Source: JBGCDD01 sp045105075 (GTDB lineage Bacteria > Pseudomonadota > Alphaproteobacteria > Rhodobacterales > Rhodobacteraceae). Taken from it: DNA of 8,950 nt. Location: positions 1-8,950 of the forward strand of contig JBGCDD010000181.1 in NCBI GenBank assembly GCA_045105075.1. The letters are read 5' to 3'. The position numbers and the translations under genes were made by a program. The notes below the pieces were generated by a model. That model saw only the letters and a program-made list of their open reading frames with translations, ran no database searches and had not been told where the DNA came from. Below are positions 5,529-8,950 of this stretch, piece after piece; within the stretch, counting starts at the first letter, position 1, and the number at the start of each line of letters is the position of its first letter.

Positions 5529-6848
5529 ATGGATCTGTCCGCACTGGCCAGCATTCGCGTGGCCGCTTGTGATCTGAACGGTCAGATGCGCGGCAAACGT
5601 TTGCCGGCACATGCCGCTGACAAACTTGAAAGCGCCGGGGTGCGGTTGCCGCTTTCGGTGCTGAATGTCGACCTGTTTGGCGCTGATATCGAGGGCAGCC
5701 CGCTGGTGTTTGAAAGCGGCGATGCGGACGGGGTGTTGCGCCCGACCGAGCGCGGCGCGGTGCCTATGCCCTGGCTTGAAACACCGTCCGCACTGGTGCC
5801 AATGGCGATGTACACAGAAACTGGTGCGCCTTTTGCCGGCGATCCACGCCATGCTCTGGCCACCGTTTTAGAGCGTTACAGCGCAAATGGCTGGCAGGTT
5901 TTGGCGGCCACTGAAATGGAATTTACGCTGGTGGATGCCTCTGGGGATGCGCCAGGGGCGCCTGTGCATCCTGTGACCGGGCGCGTCATCGGCGGCGAGT
6001 CGGTTTTATCACTGTCGCTGCTGGATGCGTTTGATGGGTTTTTCAACGCACTTGAAAGCGGTTGCGCCGCAATGGGCATTCCAGTGCAAAGCACGATCTC
6101 GGAAAGCGGCGTTGGACAATTTGAAGTGACGCTTACTCATCAAGACGCGATGAAAGCGGCCGATGATGCCTGGCTTTTCAAACGCCTGCTGCGCGGTGTG
6201 GCGCGCCAGCATGGGCTGGCGGGCACCTTTATGGCCAAGCCTTACGCCGATGATGCGGGCAATGGCATGCATGTGCATTTCTCTGTGCTCGACCGCGAAG
6301 GGCGCAACATCTTTGATGATGGTGGCCCGCGGGGCAGCGATCTGTTGCGCGCCGGTGTGGCGGGATGTCTGGCGGCGATGCCCGCGAGCACGCTGATCTT
6401 TGCACCGCACGACAATTCCTATGCGCGGATGGTTCTGGGTGCGCATGCACCCACCGCCGCTGTCTGGGGATATGAGAACCGCACCGCGGCCATACGGATC
6501 CCCGGAGGCAGCACGGCCGCGCGGCGCATCGAGCACCGCGCGGCCGGGGGCGACACCAATCCGTATCTGATGCTTGCCGCCGTTCTGGGGGCTGCGTTTT
6601 TGGGCATGGACAGCGCACAGATCCCGCCCCCGCCCAGCACCGGAAACGTCTACGCACAAAGCGACCTGCCTGCGCTGGCGCCCGATTGGACCACCGCCAT
6701 CGCCTGGTTTGAGGCGGATCCGACCCTGTCACGGCTGTTTGATCCGGTGATGATCCGCAATCTGGTGGCCACCAAGCGGCAAGAACAGGCGCGCTTTGAC
6801 GCCCTGGCGCGCAACCAGCATTGGTTGGCGCTTTTGGAAACCGTGTGA
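5529..6848 (+). CDS. Glutamine-synthetase-family gamma-glutamyl-amine ligase (PuuA-like), copy 1
   Basis: A 439-aa cytoplasmic ATP-dependent ligase of the glutamine synthetase fold, expected to join the gamma-carboxyl of glutamate to an amine. The N-terminal beta-grasp domain (about 1-100) includes DLNGQMRGKRLP (15-26). Metal and glutamate ligands are visible: E129/E131 (ATEMEF), E192 and E199 (ESGVGQFE), H248/H250 (GMHVH), R300, R318 and R323 (ENRTAAIRIP), and E335/R337 with GDTNPYL. The flap position that is Glu327 in Salmonella GlnA is His306, and no DGSS ammonium-site motif is seen, so the acceptor is probably not ammonium. The NLYDLPPEE adenylylation loop of GlnA is absent too, so GlnE-type control is unlikely. 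It sits between the importer and an amidotransferase, which fits a gamma-glutamylation pathway. The true amine is unknown. Confidence 0.9.
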   Translation: MDLSALASIRVAACDLNGQMRGKRLPAHAADKLESAGVRLPLSVLNVDLFGADIEGSPLVFESGDADGVLRPTERGAVPMPWLETPSALVPMAMYTETGAPFAGDPRHALATVLERYSANGWQVLAATEMEFTLVDASGDAPGAPVHPVTGRVIGGESVLSLSLLDAFDGFFNALESGCAAMGIPVQSTISESGVGQFEVTLTHQDAMKAADDAWLFKRLLRGVARQHGLAGTFMAKPYADDAGNGMHVHFSVLDREGRNIFDDGGPRGSDLLRAGVAGCLAAMPASTLIFAPHDNSYARMVLGAHAPTAAVWGYENRTAAIRIPGGSTAARRIEHRAAGGDTNPYLMLAAVLGAAFLGMDSAQIPPPPSTGNVYAQSDLPALAPDWTTAIAWFEADPTLSRLFDPVMIRNLVATKRQEQARFDALARNQHWLALLETV

Positions 6849-6858
6849 GGCGTGGCTC

Positions 6859-6887
6859 TTGAACCGGCTCGAACGCTCGGATAGCTT
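6859..6887 (+). promoter_or_regulatory. Candidate promoter of the amidotransferase gene
   Basis: TTGAAC (6859-6864), a 17-base spacer and TAGCTT (6882-6887). Both boxes are partial matches. The predicted start (about 6894) falls inside the TTTGATCAAA palindrome, a position suited to repression. Confidence 0.3.
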
Positions 6888-6890
6888 TGG

Positions 6891-6900
6891 TTTGATCAAA
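6891..6900 (+). promoter_or_regulatory. Perfect 10-bp palindrome TTTGATCAAA, candidate operator site 2
   Basis: Second copy of the site at 5454-5465; the identity extends to 6901 (T). It lies 14 bases before the amidotransferase ATG at 6915 and just after a promoter candidate. Confidence 0.5.
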
Positions 6901-6914
6901 TTTACGGGTGACAT

Positions 6915-7598
6915 ATGAAGATCGGAATTTTGCAGACCGGACATGTTCCCGAGGATTTGCAGGCCGAGAATGGCAACTACGATCAGATTTTTGCACAGTT
7001 TCTGGATGGGCGCGGCTTTGAGTTTGACACCTATGCGGTTGTCGACGGGGTTTTCCCCACCGGGGCGCAGGCCGCGGACGGTTGGCTGATCACCGGGTCG
7101 CGCTATGGCGCCTACGAGGATCTGGCGTGGATTGCGCCGCTCGAAGAGTTGATCCGCGAGATTTATGCCAGCGAACGCGCGATGATCGGCGTGTGTTTTG
7201 GCCACCAGATCATCGCCCAAGCGCTGGGTGGACGGGTTGAGAAAGTCGCAAAAGGATGGTCCATCGGCCGGCAGGACTACCCGCTGAATGGACAGAGCTA
7301 TGCCTTGAATGCCTGGCATCAGGATCAGGTGGTCACTTGCCCGCCGGGCGCAGAAGTGGTCAGCCAAACCGATTTTTGTGAACATGCCGCACTGCTCTAT
7401 GACAACCGGATTTTCACAATTCAGCCCCACCCCGAAATCGACAAGCGCTATCTGAAGGGTTTGCTGGACGTTCGTGCGCCGGGTGTTGTGCCTGCACCTT
7501 TGTGCGAAGCAGCCACCGCGCAACTGGATCAACCCACAGACAGCGCCGCTCTGGCCGATATGTTCGCACTGTTTTTCACTGAAAAGAGGCTTGGATGA
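6915..7598 (+). CDS. Stand-alone class I glutamine amidotransferase-fold protein
   Basis: A 227-aa cytoplasmic protein of the class I glutamine amidotransferase superfamily. The nucleophile elbow is GVCFGHQ with Cys94, and the triad is completed by His172 and Glu174 in TIQPHPE. The WHQDQV motif (134-139) and GSRYGAYED (61-69) are those of the small stand-alone group (YfeJ-like) rather than of GuaA, CarA or TrpG, which work with a synthetase domain. No such domain is attached. Between two gamma-glutamyl ligase genes, the likely job is to hydrolyse a gamma-glutamyl compound, as PuuD does in the Puu pathway, although PuuD itself is somewhat longer (about 254 aa). That role is inferred from context. 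The ATG at 6915 has only a weak GGGTG upstream. The stop overlaps the next start (ATGA, 7595-7598). Confidence 0.9.
   Translation: MKIGILQTGHVPEDLQAENGNYDQIFAQFLDGRGFEFDTYAVVDGVFPTGAQAADGWLITGSRYGAYEDLAWIAPLEELIREIYASERAMIGVCFGHQIIAQALGGRVEKVAKGWSIGRQDYPLNGQSYALNAWHQDQVVTCPPGAEVVSQTDFCEHAALLYDNRIFTIQPHPEIDKRYLKGLLDVRAPGVVPAPLCEAATAQLDQPTDSAALADMFALFFTEKRLG
7585..7589 (+). promoter_or_regulatory. Ribosome binding site of the second synthetase-like gene
   Basis: AGAGG within the last codons of the amidotransferase gene, 5 bases before the ATG at 7595. Together with the ATGA overlap it fixes this start and implies coupled translation. Confidence 0.55.
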
Positions 7599-8950
7599 GC
7601 AATTGGACCGACGCATTGCCCGAGGCCGCCAAAAGCTATCTGGCAGGCAAGCGATTGGACGAAGTGGAATGCGTGATATCTGACCTGCCCGGCATTGCCC
7701 GGGGCAAGGCGGTACCGGCCAGCAAGTTCGCGCGCCAACCCTATTTCCACCTGCCCGACAGCATCTTTTACCAAACGATAACAGGCGGTTGGGGTGAAGC
7801 AGCCGGCCATGAAGGCTTTATCGAGCGTGACATGATCCTGAAGCCCGACATGGCCACAGCCTCGGCGGCACCCTGGACCGGCGATTGGACCATGCAGGTG
7901 ATCCACGACGCCTATGACCGCGAAGACGTGCCGATTCCGTTCAGCCCGCGCAATGTGTTGAAACGGGTTGTTCAACTGTACCGCGACAAAGGCTGGGAGC
8001 CGATCGTTGCGCCCGAAATGGAGTTCTTTCTGGTCGCGCGCAACATTGATCCATCGCAGACGATCAGGCCGATGATGGGGCGTTCGGGGCGTCCGGCTGC
8101 CGCGCGCCAGGCCTATTCGATAACGGCGGTGGACGAATTTGGCCCGGTGATTGATGACATCTATGATTTCGCCGAAGCGCAGGGCTTCGAGATCGACGGC
8201 ATCACCCAAGAAGGTGGCGCGGGCCAGCTGGAAATCAACCTGGCGCATGGCGATCCGGTCAAGCTGGCCGATGAGGTGTTCTATTTCAAACGTCTGATCC
8301 GCGAGGCGGCGCTGCGACATGACTGTTTCGCCACGTTTATGGCCAAACCGATTGAGGACGAACCGGGCAGTGCGATGCACATCCATCACTCGATTGTGGA
8401 CGCTGAAACCGGCCAGAACCTGTTTTCAGGGCCGCAAGGCGGCGAAACCGATGCGTTTTTCTACTTTATCGCCGGGCTGCAAAACCATCTGCCCAGTGCG
8501 ATTGCGGTGCTGGCGCCCTATGTGAACAGCTACCGGCGCTATGTCAAAGACCACGCCGCGCCGATCAACCTGTCCTGGGGGCGTGACAACCGCACCACCG
8601 GCATCCGCGTGCCTCTGTCGGGCCCCGAAGCGCGGCGCGTTGAAAACCGGCTGGCGGGGATGGATTGCAACCCCTACCTCGGGATCGCGGCCAGTCTGGC
8701 CTGCGGCTATCTGGGACTGACCGAAGAGTTGCGCCCGGACAAGCAGTTCAAAGGCGATGCCTACGACGGCGAAGAGGACATCCCCCGCGTTTTGGGTCAG
8801 GCGCTTGGCATCTTTGACGAGGCCACCGCCCTGCACGAGGTTCTGGGCCCCGAATTCGCGCGTGTCTACAGCATTGTCAAACGCGCCGAATACGAGGAAT
8901 TCCTGCAAGTGGTCTCGCCTTGGGAACGTGAACACCTGTTGTTGAACGTC
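7595..8950 (+). CDS. Glutamine-synthetase-family gamma-glutamyl-amine ligase (PuuA-like), copy 2; stop lies beyond the window
   Basis: An uninterrupted frame of 452 codons reaches the window end. The last residues, SPWEREHLLLNV, look like the natural C-terminus of this family, so probably only the stop codon is missing. It is a second ATP-dependent ligase of the glutamine synthetase fold. Key residues: E141/E143 (APEMEF), E206 and E213 (EGGAGQLE), H262/H264 (AMHIHHS), NSYRR (311-315), RDNRTTGIRVP (330-340), and E350/R352 with CNPYL. It keeps the NLSWGRDNRT block usual in PuuA-like enzymes; copy 1 has a diverged version. The GlnA flap glutamate is Ala321, arguing against ammonium as acceptor, and no GlnA adenylylation loop is present. 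Copy 1 and copy 2 are clearly different in sequence, so they likely act on different amines or form a mixed complex; neither can be decided here. Confidence 0.92.
   Translation, partial: MSNWTDALPEAAKSYLAGKRLDEVECVISDLPGIARGKAVPASKFARQPYFHLPDSIFYQTITGGWGEAAGHEGFIERDMILKPDMATASAAPWTGDWTMQVIHDAYDREDVPIPFSPRNVLKRVVQLYRDKGWEPIVAPEMEFFLVARNIDPSQTIRPMMGRSGRPAAARQAYSITAVDEFGPVIDDIYDFAEAQGFEIDGITQEGGAGQLEINLAHGDPVKLADEVFYFKRLIREAALRHDCFATFMAKPIEDEPGSAMHIHHSIVDAETGQNLFSGPQGGETDAFFYFIAGLQNHLPSAIAVLAPYVNSYRRYVKDHAAPINLSWGRDNRTTGIRVPLSGPEARRVENRLAGMDCNPYLGIAASLACGYLGLTEELRPDKQFKGDAYDGEEDIPRVLGQALGIFDEATALHEVLGPEFARVYSIVKRAEYEEFLQVVSPWEREHLLLNV

Noticed and set aside
6729..8389. Reverse-strand frames of 295 and 286 codons opposite the amidotransferase and second synthetase
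   Set aside because: Both are antisense to genes with complete catalytic motifs and have no recognisable product.

Overview
The window looks like a chromosomal segment of a GC-rich alphaproteobacterium, most likely of the Rhodobacterales (Roseobacter group). This rests on strong G/C bias at codon third positions, the style of the recognised proteins, and the grouping of pyrG with TerB-like and amine/amino-acid uptake genes; no rRNA or other marker is present to prove it. Every gene I can support is on the + strand. I see no tRNA, CRISPR array, insertion sequence or phage gene. No stretch above 300 bases lacks a gene; the longest gap is 1788-2019.

Left part (1-1787): the C-terminal glutaminase half of CTP synthase (pyrG), cut at its catalytic cysteine codon; a DUF1330 small protein with a good Shine-Dalgarno site; then two tandem, diverged TerB-like proteins of 146 and 145 aa, about 37% identical by hand alignment. 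Each TerB-like gene has its own TTGGCS-N17-TA-rich promoter candidate, placed so that transcription would begin at or within one base of the ATG (leaderless mRNA).

Middle (1994-5453): a polar amino-acid ABC importer in the order ATPase, periplasmic binding protein, permease, permease, the order I recall for nopaline nocPTQM. The ATPase is HisP-like and the binding protein keeps the LAO/HisJ-type disulfide spacing, so a basic amino acid, opine or related amine is the likely cargo. Three things here are out of the ordinary: a possible leaderless 9-codon leader ORF whose stop overlaps the GTG start of the ATPase; a 10-bp stem-loop after the binding-protein gene; and an unrecognised 52-aa ORF between the two permeases that overlaps both neighbours and has its own Shine-Dalgarno sequence.

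Right part (5454-8950): a glutamine-synthetase-family enzyme, a stand-alone class I glutamine amidotransferase, and a second glutamine-synthetase-family enzyme overlapping it by ATGA; the last gene reaches what looks like its C-terminus at the window edge. Both synthetase-like proteins lack the flap glutamate that canonical GlnA uses for ammonium, so they probably gamma-glutamylate an organic amine (PuuA-like) rather than make glutamine. The amidotransferase-fold protein could remove the gamma-glutamyl group later. An identical 11-base sequence containing the perfect palindrome TTTGATCAAA lies in front of the first synthetase gene and in front of the amidotransferase gene, and suggests one shared regulator. 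The working model is that the importer brings in a nitrogenous compound which the gamma-glutamyl enzymes then process; the substrate cannot be read from the sequence.
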